DNA of 64,000 nt from Talpa occidentalis (Eukaryota > Chordata > Mammalia > Eulipotyphla > Talpidae): the NCBI RefSeq assembly GCF_014898055.3, contig NW_023603184.1, forward strand, positions 116,054,615-116,118,614. The letters run 5' to 3'. This document shows positions 47,181-59,775 of the stretch, piece by piece. The notes under the pieces are model-generated. The model did no database searches and had not been told where the DNA came from. It saw nothing but the letters and a program-made list of their open reading frames with translations. The translations under genes were made by a program, and so were the position numbers. Every line of letters starts with the position of its first letter. Position 1 is the first letter of the stretch.

Positions 47181-49011
47181 GTGAGTGTCCGCGCGAGGCC
47201 GGGAAGGCCTCGCCCCGCGTGGGGCCCGGCCCGGCGGGCGCCGGCCGTGGGGCGGGATGGGAGCGGAGGTTCGAGAAAGAGAAAGAAAGAGATGCCGGGC
47301 GGCCTGCGCCGTCCGCGCCATGTGATTAGGCCCGGCCCCGCCCGCGCCCCTCGGCCGGCCCCCGCTTCCCTGCGGCGCCCGGGGCGCAACGGCCGGGGGC
47401 GGCGGGGCCCGGGGGGTCCTCGCCCTGCTGGGGGCCGCGGCCGCCCGGCCCGCGCCGCGCGCCCCGCGCCCCCCGCGCCCCGGCCAAGGGCTGCAGCGCT
47501 GGCCGCGCGCCCCGCGTCGCGGGGATGCCCGGACATCTCCGCCGTGACATTTAGGAGTTGGGCGTCGAGCAGAGCCTGCGCCTCCCCGGCTCGTCGCTCC
47601 TCCAGGCTCGGGTGTCCGCGCCCTGCCTTCTCCTGAGGAGCCGCGAGCGCCGGAGTGTTGTGAATATTTCTGGAGAGGCTCCTCGAGGCGTGTGTGGAGC
47701 CATCTGGGGCACCGGAAATAAGGTTTCCGAAACGAGATGAGGAGGAAAAGGGTCACGCGGCCGAGAAGATGGGGCACGCGGCGCGGACCACCTGTTGGCG
47801 CAGGGGCACCGCTTCGGCCTGCCTGGGGGCTAACGTAAGAGGGGCCAGTTTTAAAAAATAAGTCAATAAAATCACCAAGAGGAAATGTGACGGGTCAGGC
47901 ACTAACTCAGTGGAAAGTCGAGTTGAAACTGAAATAGTGATAGGACGTTCACCTGTGTATGTTTTGCAGCAGTTTTAGTCTCAACATGAAATTGATTTTT
48001 CTTCCACGATGTGGGAAGCAGTTCCCGGATATTTTGTCTTATATATTGTAAATGGACACAGGCTTTTTCATTAAGTGGGTAAAATTTGCCTGCTTGCTGT
48101 CTAAATAGGGGACATAGAATATAACCCTACTTTTTTCTGAGTTTGTACTGATGTTATGGGACCAGTTTTGCCCCCCACTCCCCACCCCATCCTCCTTTTT
48201 AAGTATGTTACTCTCTCCAGCCCCAGAGTACCTTCATTCAGCCTGGAAGTGTGATTCTCATACTTTCAGTCTCAGGCCTGTTTAATGTTTCCTGTAATTG
48301 AAATTGGTACCTTCCTAAAACATTCCAAGCTAAAGTTGTTTTTCCAGACTGAAAAATGTTATTTTTTTTTTAAAAAAAATCACTTGGTGATGGGCGAAAT
48401 TTATGGTGTTCTTTCATAATGGTTTTGTGCCACAAGGTAGACTATGACCACTGGAGGCATTCAACATCTTGGGTTAGGTGACTCAAATTCCTTCAAGTTC
48501 CAAAAAACAGACTTCTATTAAATTTCTGTTTCTCATATTTTAGGGACTAGAGTGCTGTATGCTTGTGCTGTATGCTTAATCTCATCTGATACTCTTACCA
48601 GGCATGTAGTAAGAGATTAAATACATGTGCTCAGAGTTGCAGAATTGCTAGATGCAGTTATTGTACTGTTTAAAATTTATCCTTAATGACTGTAGGATGG
48701 GAACTGCTTTCTACTGAAAATATGTCTCCTGCTGTTTCTTGTGTGCCTGGAGTGGCCCTCTTTCCCTTTCATCAGATGGGAAATTAAGCTGCTTTTGTGA
48801 TTTATGGATTTCCCAGAGACTTTTAGCATCATTGTATTCAAAATAAGAAAGCAGCTCCTCGCAATAACTTTGAAATACTATTTTGGCTAATATTTATTGA
48901 CAACCCTACATAAAAAACGTCTCCTGTTTCCCAAACTCCCAAGGAGAACCATTTTAGGGAGGGAGTACTTAAAGAATATAATAACTTTGTGTACCTTAGT
49001 TCAAAGGGGTT

Positions 49012-49040
49012 TTTCTTTCTTTCTTTCTTTCTTTTTTTTT
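49012..49040. repeat. (TTTC)n microsatellite with poly(T)
   Basis: Run of tttc units ending in poly(T), in GLS intron 1. Confidence 0.9.
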
Positions 49041-50699
49041 GGGGCCACAAAGTTTGAGTAGCTAGAGTGGGTCAGGTGCAGTCCAACTATATAATCCTTA
49101 GACTTTCAATCAAGAACAAGAGTGAACTCCTATCTTCAATTTACATGTTAAGTGAAGAAAACTGGCCTCAGCATTGTGAAAGAAAAAGAATTTTAACGGG
49201 GTTAAAGATTCTGTTTCCTGAATAATCTGGTTTCCAAATGTAACTTTCCTCCTTTGACTCCTTCCCTTTTGCTGTTCTGTGATAAATATTTCTCATTCTG
49301 GGAGACAGACTTCTTGATCCTGTTATAAGGTCATCATCCCTCAATCAACAAGCAACCTGGATTGCCAGCGCTCACCCAGGATTCTGCCAGGTTTTAAAGG
49401 CGCATGAAAATTAAACGATTTAACATTTTGTAAAAGGCTTAGAACATTATTTAGCATGTGTTAAATATTACATAACTGTCTATTAATAAGAATGGAATTG
49501 CTTTGTTTAACACCTTGAATTTTAGGCTTACATATAAGAAAATTTTTTTGTTTTCTAGTTTCCAGACAAAATTTCTCTTGAGAAATTGTACTTAATGTAT
49601 GAAACTATGTGATTTGCACTGCTTACCTTTTTGCTCTGCTTACCAGTAAACTTGTAGTGAATTTTATATTTAACCACAGCAGTTTTATTACTTCACATGG
49701 TGACCATATTTTCTGTTCCTCCTTTCTTTGGTCTGACTTTCATTTTATTAACCTTACCATATTACATTTTGGAAGGAAGTGGGATATAAATAAGTTATCT
49801 ACTTACCTTTATTCCATAGTCACATTCTTAATGAACTAGTGTCATCCTAGGTTATGCCATCTCTTTCAACTTAAATTCTCTAGATTCTTAGTTTAGATTA
49901 ATATTTCACTACTAACATCTTTTCAGTATTTATGGAAAAATGGAATATTTGCCCAGTTTCCCTGTAGTGCTCATATTTAATTTTGTTACTGTCATTCCAT
50001 CATTTTGAAAACCACTTTGCTTGGCTCTCTTCATTTTTAAAGTTCTCTCTGCTTTCCTGGCTTCTTGGGGGTTTGCTCAGTGGATAAACCCTGAGGCAAA
50101 GGGTTTTGCTTCTTACCCATTTGTCTGGCTTCTCAACAGCCTCTTCTTTCAGCTTTGTTGGTCATCTCTGTGTAGGTGACATTTTATATCTCACCCAAGT
50201 TCTATCTTCCCATTAATCTCCATCTCATATTTAAATATCTGTATCCCCATCTCCATTCTCTTGTCACATTTCAAAATTTTGCATAGTTTCAAGATTAACT
50301 GCATGGTTTTAATTTCAAGATATCACCTTGAAGAAAACCAATAAGCATTATATCAAAGTCACAAACAAACTAAGCTGTTGCATGCAAAATTTTTGACTTA
50401 TCTTTTTATCAATGCTTGCTCAGTGTGGACATTGTTTTTTTTTTTAATCAGACTATCTTCTCTGTCAAGCATGCTGTCATTTCTTTAAACTCCAGTCCCT
50501 TGGAAGGGTTGGTGAATGAAGATGAGGGGATGCTTTAAAATTATTTTTTGTTTGGCATTTTATTGTTTAATTAAAAAGGAAAAGATTTAACAGAAGGACT
50601 AGGCTGGGAAAATAACACGTGTGCTTTTTAAAAAACAGGTGATTCTTTTTAAAAAACAGGTATATTGAAAGCATTTTGTTAAGACAACAACGAGATCTT

Positions 50700-50860
50700 T
50701 TTTCCTTATCAGATTGGCAGATGTTAAGTTAAATCAAGTGATGCTAGGAGTGTGGGAAATAGGAACTATTTTAAGTTGCTGGTGGAAGTGTAAATTAGTT
50801 CGGCTATTTCAGAGGACATTTTTTAGTAATACCTGTTAAAAGTGCACATCCACGTTGCAA
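50700..50860 (+). mobile_element. Old L1 ORF2 3' fragment
   Basis: The order tatcagattggcagatgtta, gtgggaaataggaactattt, gttgctggtggaagtgtaaa, aagtgcacatccacgttgc matches the late ORF2 region of mammalian L1. Short and non-coding. Confidence 0.65.
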
Positions 50861-51997
50861 TAACTGCACATATGCTCATCTCCACAAAATCGTGGCTTTA
50901 AAAAATATTTTTAAGTGTAAGCAAAAGTGATTTCGGCTAGCTTTAGAAGGTATGACTTCGGTGGTTTTAATAGAACATGAGGGGCACAATCACTCTATCA
51001 TGCTGCAAGAACTGAATTTCAAAGTAAGATGAAATAGTTCTGCATTTCAGCAAGCAATAAATTCAGTCTCTAGAAAGTACTGATAGGAAGTTGAGATAGT
51101 ATTTGGCAGATACAGATGATATATTTTGGAATTGAAAGATAGGATGTTTTGAAATAGTTGATAATGCTGTTGGCATCCCTTAATGTATTTGTTTTTAATT
51201 TGTAAGTGAACATATTTACAGTTCATGTAAACTAAAATCAAGATGGAAAGTATAGTTAATTTTGGGGGGGGGTTCTCAATCATTCCTTCACTTTTTTTGG
51301 TGATTTCCTTAATGTTAAACATTTTTTCCAGGTTGCAGTTATCAGTGAGTTTTAGTTTTGCATACATTTTAACATTTTTTGCTGCCTAATGGTTACATTA
51401 ACCATATGCATCTATTTAGCCATTGATACAACTGTATATGATATGTAATTAACAAACTGTGTGCTACTAATTAATATTTAAATAAAGTTAACTGGAAGCA
51501 CAAATTAGATCCTGAGTTTAGTAACTCTTGGAGTTTTACCTTGTTTTCCAGCCTTGTCTGTTTTACAGAGAAGTAAGCCTACCTTAATATCAACTAACTC
51601 AGGAAATACTACCAAATAGAATTTTACCTTTTCGTGCACCACTTAATGGAAAAGTAGTTGGGCGTGGGGAGCCATTAGTTTAGTCTGAAAAGGATCAGTG
51701 TCACCTTGAAGAGCAATTTGTTGAAGATACTTACAGGTTTTATTGAGTTTTAAAAAGTTATTTCTAATCTGTATAAAGCTACACTATTTCTTGTGGTAAC
51801 TGAGATGAAGAAAAATGATACAGGTGCAAAGATAGTCTAATTGTGGGATTTACATTCCTTAAGGAGTTTAATCTTTAAATTCTTTATGAACCAAGGATTT
51901 TTTCCTGTGCTTTTTCATCTCCTAAGTCATTTGCTAGTAAGGAATGATTAAGAAAGCTGAGTGAACAGATATATTTATAAAAATAGTTACTAATTAT

Positions 51998-52125
51998 TGG
52001 TATCTCTAAATGAAGTAAATAGTTTTAAGGCTTTTTAATACATTTTTATCTAGAAATCTACTCAGATATAAAATTGCTTTGGGGCCACCTGCACACCTAT
52101 GTTTATAGCAGTACTATTTACAATT
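51998..52125. repeat. Tandem duplication, unit 1 (GLS intron 1)
   Basis: About 120 bp from ctctaaatgaagtaaatag to actatttacaat, repeated at 52404-52525. The unit spans the 5' junction of the L1, so the duplication is younger than the L1 insertion. Confidence 0.88.
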
Positions 52126-52126
52126 T

Positions 52127-52394
52127 TTTTTTTTTAAGATTTATTTATTTTTTATATAAGCATTGGGTACAGTCAGAAGCACGGGAGGGTGAGAGAATTC
52201 ACCAGAGCCAGAGCAGGGAGCAGAGCAGGCAGAAGGACCGAAGTACACTGCTGAGGGGGGTGGCGGGAAGGTCTGCGCGCCATGTGGGACCCTCCTCTGG
52301 TGGCTGGGGAGCAGCCGGGGATCAAACCCGCGCTACAGAGTCTGCGGGCAGCTTCGCAACCTAGCGCTCAACTGTTGTGCCACCGGGGAGGCCC
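52127..52394 (-). mobile_element. tRNA-derived SINE, subfamily A, in GLS intron 1
   Basis: Reverse copy with poly(T), gtacagtcagaagcacggg and head gttgtgccaccggggagg. Short internal loss around ggggggtggcgggaagg. Target repeat tacaattt at 52119-52126 and 52395-52402. It sits at the junction of a tandem duplication (see findings). Confidence 0.9.
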
Positions 52395-52403
52395 TACAAT
52401 TTA

Positions 52404-52525
52404 TTTCTAAATGAAGTAAATAGTTTTAAGGCTTTTAACACATTTTTACCTAAAAATCTACTCAGATATAAAATTGCTTTGGGGGCACCTGCACGCGTAT
52501 GTTTATAGCAGTACTATTTACAATA
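52404..52525. repeat. Tandem duplication, unit 2 (GLS intron 1)
   Basis: Second unit; continues without break into the rest of the L1. Differs from unit 1 at roughly eight positions, for example ttttatctagaaat/ttttacctaaaaat. Confidence 0.88.
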
Positions 52526-53041
52526 GCTAAGCTATGGAAACAACCCAAATGCCCAAAAATAGATGACTGGATCAAGAAGATGTACATATACACAATGGAA
52601 TATTACTCAGCAATCAAAAAAGATAAACACATTCAGTTTGCAGCAACATGGATGGTGCTGGAAGGGATCATGCTCAGCGAAATAAGTCAGAAAGAAAAAG
52701 AAAAATATCGGATGGTCTCGCTCATAGCAGGAATTTAGAAAACCTCAATAAGGGACCAGGAAAAAGACTAATAAATACAAAGTAAAAATCAAAATCAACA
52801 AGCAACTATAAACCAGAGACACACTGGGTGGGGTAAGGGTGGGGAGAGGAAGGATTAGGGTCAAAATAAGGGGGGGTGTGCAATTGTATGGGGAATATAA
52901 CCAAAATGAAAATGCATATTGTGCAAAAAATGAAAAATAATGTAAGAATTATATAAAATAAAATATTTTTAAAAAAGAAAATGCATACATTATGCAAAAA
53001 TGAAAAATGATGTAAAATGTATAAAAATATATCTCTTAAAA
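52483..53041 (+). mobile_element. 5'-truncated L1 in GLS intron 1
   Basis: Carries the ORF2 C-terminus (open 52499-52738; residues such as WKQPKCP, DDWIKKMY and MEYYSAIK are diagnostic of L1 ORF2p), a 3' UTR with G-rich parts (gggtggggtaagggtgggg, 52828-52846) and A/T-rich tails. An exact 15-bp target repeat ataaaattgctttgg lies at 52468-52482 and 53042-53056. The intact short ORF2 end and perfect target repeat mark it as the youngest LINE in the window. Too truncated to be active. Confidence 0.92.
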
Positions 53042-54503
53042 ATAAAATTGCTTTGGTTATGAAATAGTACTTATAACTGATAATGCACTGGGTGGTTTTT
53101 CTGACCACCTACATGTAACTTACTAGAAGCAAAACGTTACTGTGTGTTGGCTTTCTTTGGGAGGTATTCTCTGGCTGATATGTAACAGTATTGCTTACTG
53201 ATTCATAAAGAAGTTTATAATTAATGCATTAATTTTAAAACACCTATTGATATTCCATAGTGGCCAGTTAATAGCTTTCAGGATTTAAAAATGCATATAT
53301 TTTTTTCTACTAATTATTGGTACAGTCTTCCAAATGAGCCCAGTATTCATTTTGGTAAGGGTATTTTCAGTGACATAGGCACTTCCCTAAGTTCCTTAGA
53401 GAGTTATTAAGAGTACAGGTTTTCTGAAGAACAGCTTTTAAATTGTATGAAAAACTTTAAAATATTCATAACCTTTAAGAATCTAGGCTAACAAAATAAA
53501 CTGAAGTGTAGAAGGATTTTATTCACTAATATTTTTGGCACAATAGTATGCTTATTAGAGAAAAACTGTGTATTCAGCCTTAGAGCGTGGTTAAATTATG
53601 GTTAATCCCATAATAGAGTTTATCATTCAGTTATTTAAAATGTATGCAGATCCTTTTTAGAGATATAGGAAGACATGGTGTTAATGTTAAGGCCAAATGT
53701 TAAGAATACAAAATTTTCTGCGTGGTGTGGTCTTAACCTTATTTAAAAAAAAGGCTTAGAAAAAATAATAGAAATAAGTCAGAATTATATTAGCAGTTGT
53801 AGTTTGTGAGAATGGGCATTGTTTTTTCTGCCTTCTTATAGTTTTAAGATTTCCTATTGTGAGCATTTATAACTTCTATAATTGGAAGAACCACACCTGC
53901 TAAATTTTAGACTTGTAAATTTCTACCTTGCTGTCCTAATCTGGTCCTATAATAGAAAGCACATTGAAAAAATTTTATGAATGGGCTTGTGCAGCTATTT
54001 ACCAGCACTGTCCAATTGTATTCACTATTATACTTGGACATCAAACTTCTTTATAACCTGTTCTTGATGTAAGGCTCCTTAGACAATGGTGTATACTTTT
54101 CTGCTATTTTAAGACATAATGAATAGGGTTTAGCATTTCTTGTTTAACTTAGGTTTACTATGAAGGAATGTTACTATTCTGTACTAAAAGTGCTGCTCTA
54201 AGGCAGGTGTTGAAGTTTCTTGAAAGAGTCAACTAGTACATATTTTTTTGATTTTGTGGGTTATCTGGTTCTTGTTAAAACTGCTCCAATTAGCTGTTTT
54301 TGCAAGCCAGTCATATACAATAGGTAAATGAATAGACATGGCTGTCTTGCAGTAGAACTTTATAAAAAACAGGTGACTGTACTATGCTTGCCTCTCCATT
54401 GAACTGTATATTTAATTGTATAAGTATCTCCTACTCCAGTTGGTAGCTTTGAATGAGTAAGTTCTGGATTTTTCTGTTGTGTGTTAGTTGCCATGTCAGT
54501 TCT

Positions 54504-54765
54504 CTTTTTTTTTTTTTTTTTTTTTAAAGATTTATGCATACAAGAGCTGGGGTATAGGCCAGAGGTATGGGGGGTGAGAGGATTCACCAGAGACAGAGTG
54601 GGGAACAGAACAGGTGGATTGATTGAAATACACTGCTGAGGGGAGCAGAGGGCGAGCCAGGAGAGGTCTGTTGTGCCATGTGGGTTGCTCCCTGGTGGGC
54701 CTGCAGAGGCTGCGGAAGCTTCATAGGTTGCACTTAATCCCTTTCGCCACCAGGGAGGCCCCCAA
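54504..54765 (-). mobile_element. tRNA-derived SINE, subfamily B, in GLS intron 1
   Basis: Reverse copy with a long poly(T), acaagagctggggtatagg, and head tcgccaccagggaggcccc. The B-box region is deleted. Exact target repeat ccatgtcagttct at 54491-54503 and 54766-54778. Confidence 0.9.
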
Positions 54766-57349
54766 CCATGTCAGTTCTTACCCTTCAAGTCTCCACTTTA
54801 GCTACTTTCTCCTCACTCTCACTTTCTATACCTGGTTCCCCTTAGCTATAAAATAAAATTGTGGAAAACACATATAAAGTTTACTGTTTTAACCATATTT
54901 AGGTGTATGACCCAGTAGCATTAAATATTCCTGTGGTTTTTTTTTTGAAAGTGTAATTGAATACTTAAGAAAAACTTAGATAAGCCCTATGTTTATTAGA
55001 AAATTAATAAAAATTGAATTGATTGCTTTTTTTAGGCTCAGGATCAGAAGATTGAAAAACCTCTGCCTAGTGTTTTTTTCCCATTGTATTCCTCTTGAAT
55101 ATTTCCTTAACAAAAGAGTTCACTCCCTTTGAAGGCAGTCCATTCTGTTTTCAGAACTATTTTGATTTAACTTATGTGTAACTGAAGTCTGCTTTTCATT
55201 AACTTCTACCTATATATTTTAGTTATTTTGAACAAGTCATCTCTAATATGGTATCAGTGCACCACATAATTCATATAATATCTGCGTTTTTACAGCTAGA
55301 GTGATATTTTTAAAGGATACTTGGCTAAAGAAATGTGTAGTTGTAAGGACTAAGAGACATTAGGGACTTGCCTGGCCTAGGCTTTTTGCATCTTCCCATC
55401 AGAGAGGCAGACTGCCCTTCCTGGGTTAGACTTTGAAGCTACACACATGAACCAATTGCCATCAGGTGATAGGGGCAGCCTGGCCACTTGCTCAGCGTAA
55501 GACCTGGTTTTTGTCCTTTTTACTTGGGCTTGCTCTAGAGTGAATTTTAATCAATCAAAATAGACCTGATTTAATATCTATATCTTGCATCGTACAAAAT
55601 GCAGTTTTAATAAGGCAGAGCAACTTAGCTATCTAATATTGGCATTTTAGTTAGAAATTCATCATATTGGGAGCCTTGTCTTTCATTATTCTAAATGAAT
55701 TTGTATTCCTTATAAAGGAGTGCTAACAATTGAGCACAGTTGGTTTGGCATACCAAGAATCTAGAAATAGGAACCAAGGACCAGCTTTCTGGGACCAAAT
55801 CTGGTACAGCTGCTTCAGAGTTGTAAGAATGATGGACATACTACTTGACTTTGAGATTATCTGTATTCATAAACTGGGAGCAGTTTACCCACTTGCTTTA
55901 CTGCATAGAATTTTAATATAAAGCAACAGAAAATTCTTGTTAACAGTGAAGCCTTAAAAGATAAGATTTTTTTATTTTTGAATTCTGCTAATAATTAGCC
56001 TTGGGGAAAAACAACTGTGGAGGATGAACAGACTTATCATGGTGTATTGTCAGCCACTGTCAATTCAACTTTTATCCTAACAGGTTTAATCTGCTAATTT
56101 GCTAATGTTGACGGACCTTTACTTTCAGTCATAGCTCACTAAAATCAAAAGCAATTCCAAGTATTTTTAAAATATTGTTGTTTTAAAATGAAGACATAAT
56201 TAAATAAACCAAAGCATTGTTTTGCGTTGTTAGCCTTTTTTTTAACCTACTTAAAAAAAAATAGCTTTGATTATCTGATAGTTTTATCATGCAAAACATT
56301 TAATGTTATCTGGGGTTGACAGGGAAAAAAAAAGGACAGCCAGACATTACTCAACTGGAAAGTTTATAGTTTGCAGAGATAAGGCAAATGAAACCTTATT
56401 TAACCAAATAAGGCAGTGTAGTTAATTTTTTCTTCCTCTTAATAGTTTTTAAAGACTTGCTTTTCATTTTCCTCCTTTCACTTGATAGTATTTTTTTACT
56501 TAAAAAATTTGACCTGATGAGCATGAGTTTTGCAGTATTGCTTCTAATCACAATTTTTCCATTATCTTGATTTCCCCCCCACTTATTAAGACAAAAATCA
56601 GTGCTTCATTTATACTTGCAATACTTTACTTACATTTTTATCATAGTACTTGCCACATAGTCTTAGCTCTCCTTTTAGACTGCAGGCTTGTGCAAGCTTG
56701 GCACATGGTATATGAGAAAACTAGAAAACTTTCAGAGATGCAGCCAGTGCGTACATTTTTCCTGTTGGGGAAAAAAACTGATACAATTGGAATGATGATT
56801 GATAGCGGAAAGGTTTAGAAAGAAGGTTATAGACAGAAAGCATAGACAGGTTAAAAAATAAAGGTGAGATAGCAGTACTTATTTACAGGTCAGTTGTCTA
56901 GTCAGTTTTATTGGCGAATTATAAGTGTACAAAGTCAAAGTCTTATTGTTCAAAGTCAAAGTAGAACCAAATGCCATACTGAGGAATTTTAATGGTCCTA
57001 TGGGTATTAGGAAACTGGTTGATCAGTAAACAAAGAGAGTGCCTCTCATTGCACTAAATTTAAGCTCCATATGTAAATTTTTGGTGGAAATCTCATTTAT
57101 TGGTTAATTAATATTGATCTCTTTCATCCCTAGGTATATTAACAACGCTTTTGTAGAAATCTGCACTTATTTCGTATAGCCTATGCTCTAGCTGTTTGCT
57201 GTTTGAATGCTTACTTTCATAGCTTTGATGATTCTATTTCCTTTGTGGTAAATCCCATTTGTTGACATGTTTCCAGTTCATACTCACCGTTTGAGTTCAA
57301 ATTCCATTTCTATAAAAGCTTTACCTTACTCATAGTGAAATAATTTTTT

Positions 57350-57589
57350 TTAAAGTTATGTATACAAGAGCTGGGGTACAGGCCAGAGGTGTGGGGGGTG
57401 AGAGGATTCACCAGAGACAGAGTGGTGAACAGAACAGGCAGACTGACTGAAATACTCTGCTGAGGGAAGCAGCAGGCAAGACAGGAGAGGTCTGCTCTGC
57501 CATGAGGGTAGCTCGCCTGCTGGCCGGGGATGGAACTCATGCTGCAGAGGCTGTGGATTGCTTCATAGTGCTGTGCTTAAGGAGGCCCA
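57350..57589 (-). mobile_element. tRNA-derived SINE, subfamily B, A-box end deleted
   Basis: Reverse copy; the right end runs gtgctgtgcttaaggaggcc, lacking about 15 bases of the head, so its A box is broken. Flanked by aaataattttt repeats near 57338 and 57590. Confidence 0.88.
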
Positions 57590-58127
57590 AAATAATTTTT
57601 TAATGATTGGATCCCACCGTTAACTTTCTTGTAACTCCTGTGTATGTACATTGTTTATTTCCCTTTTAGATTTAAGCAGTGACTATAATATAATGCTGTG
57701 TACATGCCAGTTAAATTTATGGTATTTTTTTTTTTCATTTTTTAAAAGATTCATCTGGTTTTTTGGCACATATTTTGTGAGGGTGGAGGGTAGAGGAGTA
57801 GATTGAAGAAAGAACAATGTGATCATAAAAGGATGTTTTAGATAGAAATGAGAAAGGAAATGAGGGGAAATAAAAAGTTATGAAACAGCATTTTTCTTTG
57901 ATTTTACTAATCTATGTATGTGCTATTTTACTTTCTGAGGTCATATCCATCTTGTTTTTTCTTGGAGAATCTGGAAAGTTCACTTGTGTTTATCAAGAGG
58001 GCTTGATGTTATAAATTGAACGCCTAGTGTACTCTATTTCCTTGTCTTTAAAATTCAAATACTTTGCAAGAATTTCCTAGTTACTGAAAACTATAGTTTT
58101 TGCTTTTGAATAGAAAAACAGATTATT

Positions 58128-58404
58128 GGGCCTCCCCTGGTGGCGCAGGCCGTTGCGCACAGTGCTGCGAAGCTGTCTGCAGCCTCTGCAGTGCTGGTTC
58201 AATCCCGGCCGACCGGGAGGGTCCCACACGGTACGGCAGACCTCTCCTGTTGCGTCCACTGCTCGCTTCAGCAGTGTATTTTGTCAGTTTGCCTGTTCTG
58301 TTCCCCACTCTGTTTCTGGTGAATCCTCTCACCCTCCTGCGCACCTGGCTTGTACCCCGGTTCTTGTACAAATAAATAAATTAATCTTAAAAAAGAAAAA
58401 GAAA
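58128..58404 (+). mobile_element. tRNA-derived SINE, subfamily B, 5' member of a nested pair
   Basis: Forward B copy (ggtggcgcaggccgttgcgc, ggtcccacacggtacggc, cttgtaccccggttcttg) ending in an A-rich aaaagaaaaagaaa tail, at which an A copy begins. The left target repeat aaaacagattatt (58115-58127) is matched by aaaacagaatatt (58713-58725) beyond the second element. Confidence 0.92.
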
Positions 58405-58712
58405 GGGCCTCCCGGTGGCGCAGCGGTTGAGCGCTGGGTTGCGAAGCTGCCCGCGGCCTCTGCGGCGCCGGTTCGATCCCCGGCTGCTCCCCGGCCACTG
58501 GAGGAGGGTCCTGCATGGCACGCAGACCTCTCCTGCCGCCCGCTGCTCCCCTCAGCAGTGTACTTCGGTCCTTCTGCCTGCTCTGCTCCCCGCTCTGGCT
58601 CTGGTGAATTCTCTCACCCTCCCGCACTTCTGACTGTACCCAGTGCATGTATAAACAAACAAACAAACAAACAAATAAATAAATAAAACATGCCTCTATT
58701 AAAAAAAAAAAC
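58405..58712 (+). mobile_element. tRNA-derived SINE, subfamily A, inserted in the tail of the B copy
   Basis: Forward A copy with intact A box, perfect B box ggttcgatcccc and an unusual tail of aaac repeats followed by aaat repeats (58654-58686). The outer target repeats belong to the B element, so this copy landed in its A-rich tail. Confidence 0.92.
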
Positions 58713-58896
58713 AAAACAGAATATTGTGAAACATTGCCATATAGTTGGAGAAGAAAAATGAGTGATAATCAAGAAAAATTGTTGGAATAATTTCTTCCTG
58801 TTAGAACATTTGCACTTTTTTTCCCACCAGGCTATTGAAGCTAACTCATTGTCAAATCAGAGTCAGCACTTTGAATGTTGAGCTGGGTAATACTTT

Positions 58897-59150
58897 AAAA
58901 AAAAAAAAATATTTGTGATTACAAGAACTGGGGAACAGGCCAGAGGTGTGGAAGGTGAGAGGATTCACCAGAGACAGAGCCGGGAACAAAACAAGCAGAT
59001 AGACTGAAGTACGCTGCTGAGGGGACCAGCGGGCGAGTCAGGAGAGGTCTGCTGTGCCATGTGGGTAGCTCCCTGGCCGGGCATTGAACAGCAGAGGCTG
59101 AGGACAGCTTCACAGTGCTGTGCTCAACCCCTTGCGCCACCAGGGAGACC
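58897..59150 (-). mobile_element. tRNA-derived SINE, subfamily B
   Basis: Reverse copy with head cttgcgccaccagggag. Target repeats ctgggtaatacttt (58883-58896) and ctgggtagtacttt (59151-59164). Oddly, the tail side carries a run of A on the + strand where a reverse copy should show T. Confidence 0.88.
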
Positions 59151-59689
59151 CTGGGTAGTACTTTTCTTTTTAAAAATTTTGGTCATTTGTAAACCTATTT
59201 TTCGGGGAGACTTAAATCTCTTTTCTGTAGATAAAAATTACTCTAGTCCAAAGCAAGTAAATATTTTCTGCCAGCTGTGGCAATAAATATCACTTTAATT
59301 TTCTTGTGCCATGTATCCTAAACTAAAGAAGTGTATATTTTATATTATTTACATAGTTTTTAAGCAAAGCAAATACCATTAATGGCATGATAAATTTATA
59401 GAAAGCTTATTCTGCATTTTTTTAAGTGATAAACTGCCACTAGCTGAAGTTTGACACACCATTTTCTGTAAATAGTTGGAATGTTATTTTTCCACTGATT
59501 TTTTTTGACAGATGATTCAGTCTTTAAATATTAAGTCATCAGCATTGTTGAACGCTGATTTAATAGTTGCAGATCAAGCCAAATTGTACCTTGTAAAAGT
59601 AATAACCAGTTACAAAGTTTGAGAGCTAGTATATTGCAAGTGGTAAATAGTTTGAACTCTGATTCAGAAAAGCAGAGATGCTAAATTCA

Positions 59690-59775
59690 ACTCCTGCAGT
59701 GGGCAGTCATGAGAAGTTTCTTGATTTAGTTGAACCTCTGTTTCCTCATCTCTGAAATAGGCATAGGGTTTTTAA
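59690..59775 (-). mobile_element. MIR fragment, reverse strand
   Basis: ttgaacctctgtttcctcat followed by ctctgaaataggcata is the complement of the MIR core. Confidence 0.65.

Larger units (their letters stand above)
46010..47640. other. CpG island over the GLS promoter, 5' UTR and exon 1
   Basis: Base composition changes abruptly from AT-rich flank to GC-rich, CpG-dense DNA at about 46010 and back at about 47640-47800. CpG dinucleotides are abundant rather than depleted, which marks an unmethylated germline promoter. The island covers the CCAAT/GC-box cluster, the 5' UTR, exon 1 and the first 450 bp of intron 1. It creates several long antisense open frames that are by-products of GC richness. 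Confidence 0.92.

Noticed and set aside
46872..47636. A 254-codon + strand frame overlapping exon 1 in another frame
   Set aside because: Same GC-richness effect; it runs through the exon 1 donor into intron 1 and has no recognisable domain.
46415..47777. Two long reverse-strand open frames (373 and 391 codons) across the GLS CpG island
   Set aside because: They overlap each other in different frames, are made of low-complexity Arg/Ala/Gly/Pro, and arise because GC-rich DNA lacks stop codons; the + strand GLS exon explains the region.
4664..58690. CRISPR-like or phage-like arrays
   Set aside because: The only short tandem repeats are microsatellites and SINE tails; there are no spaced identical repeats, and the DNA is mammalian.
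58268..58714. Reverse-strand 148-codon frame, and similar 100-190-codon frames at other SINEs (27397, 39559, 42305, 58126)
   Set aside because: The same peptide text recurs at every SINE because the SINE body is open in several frames; it is repeat sequence, not a protein family.
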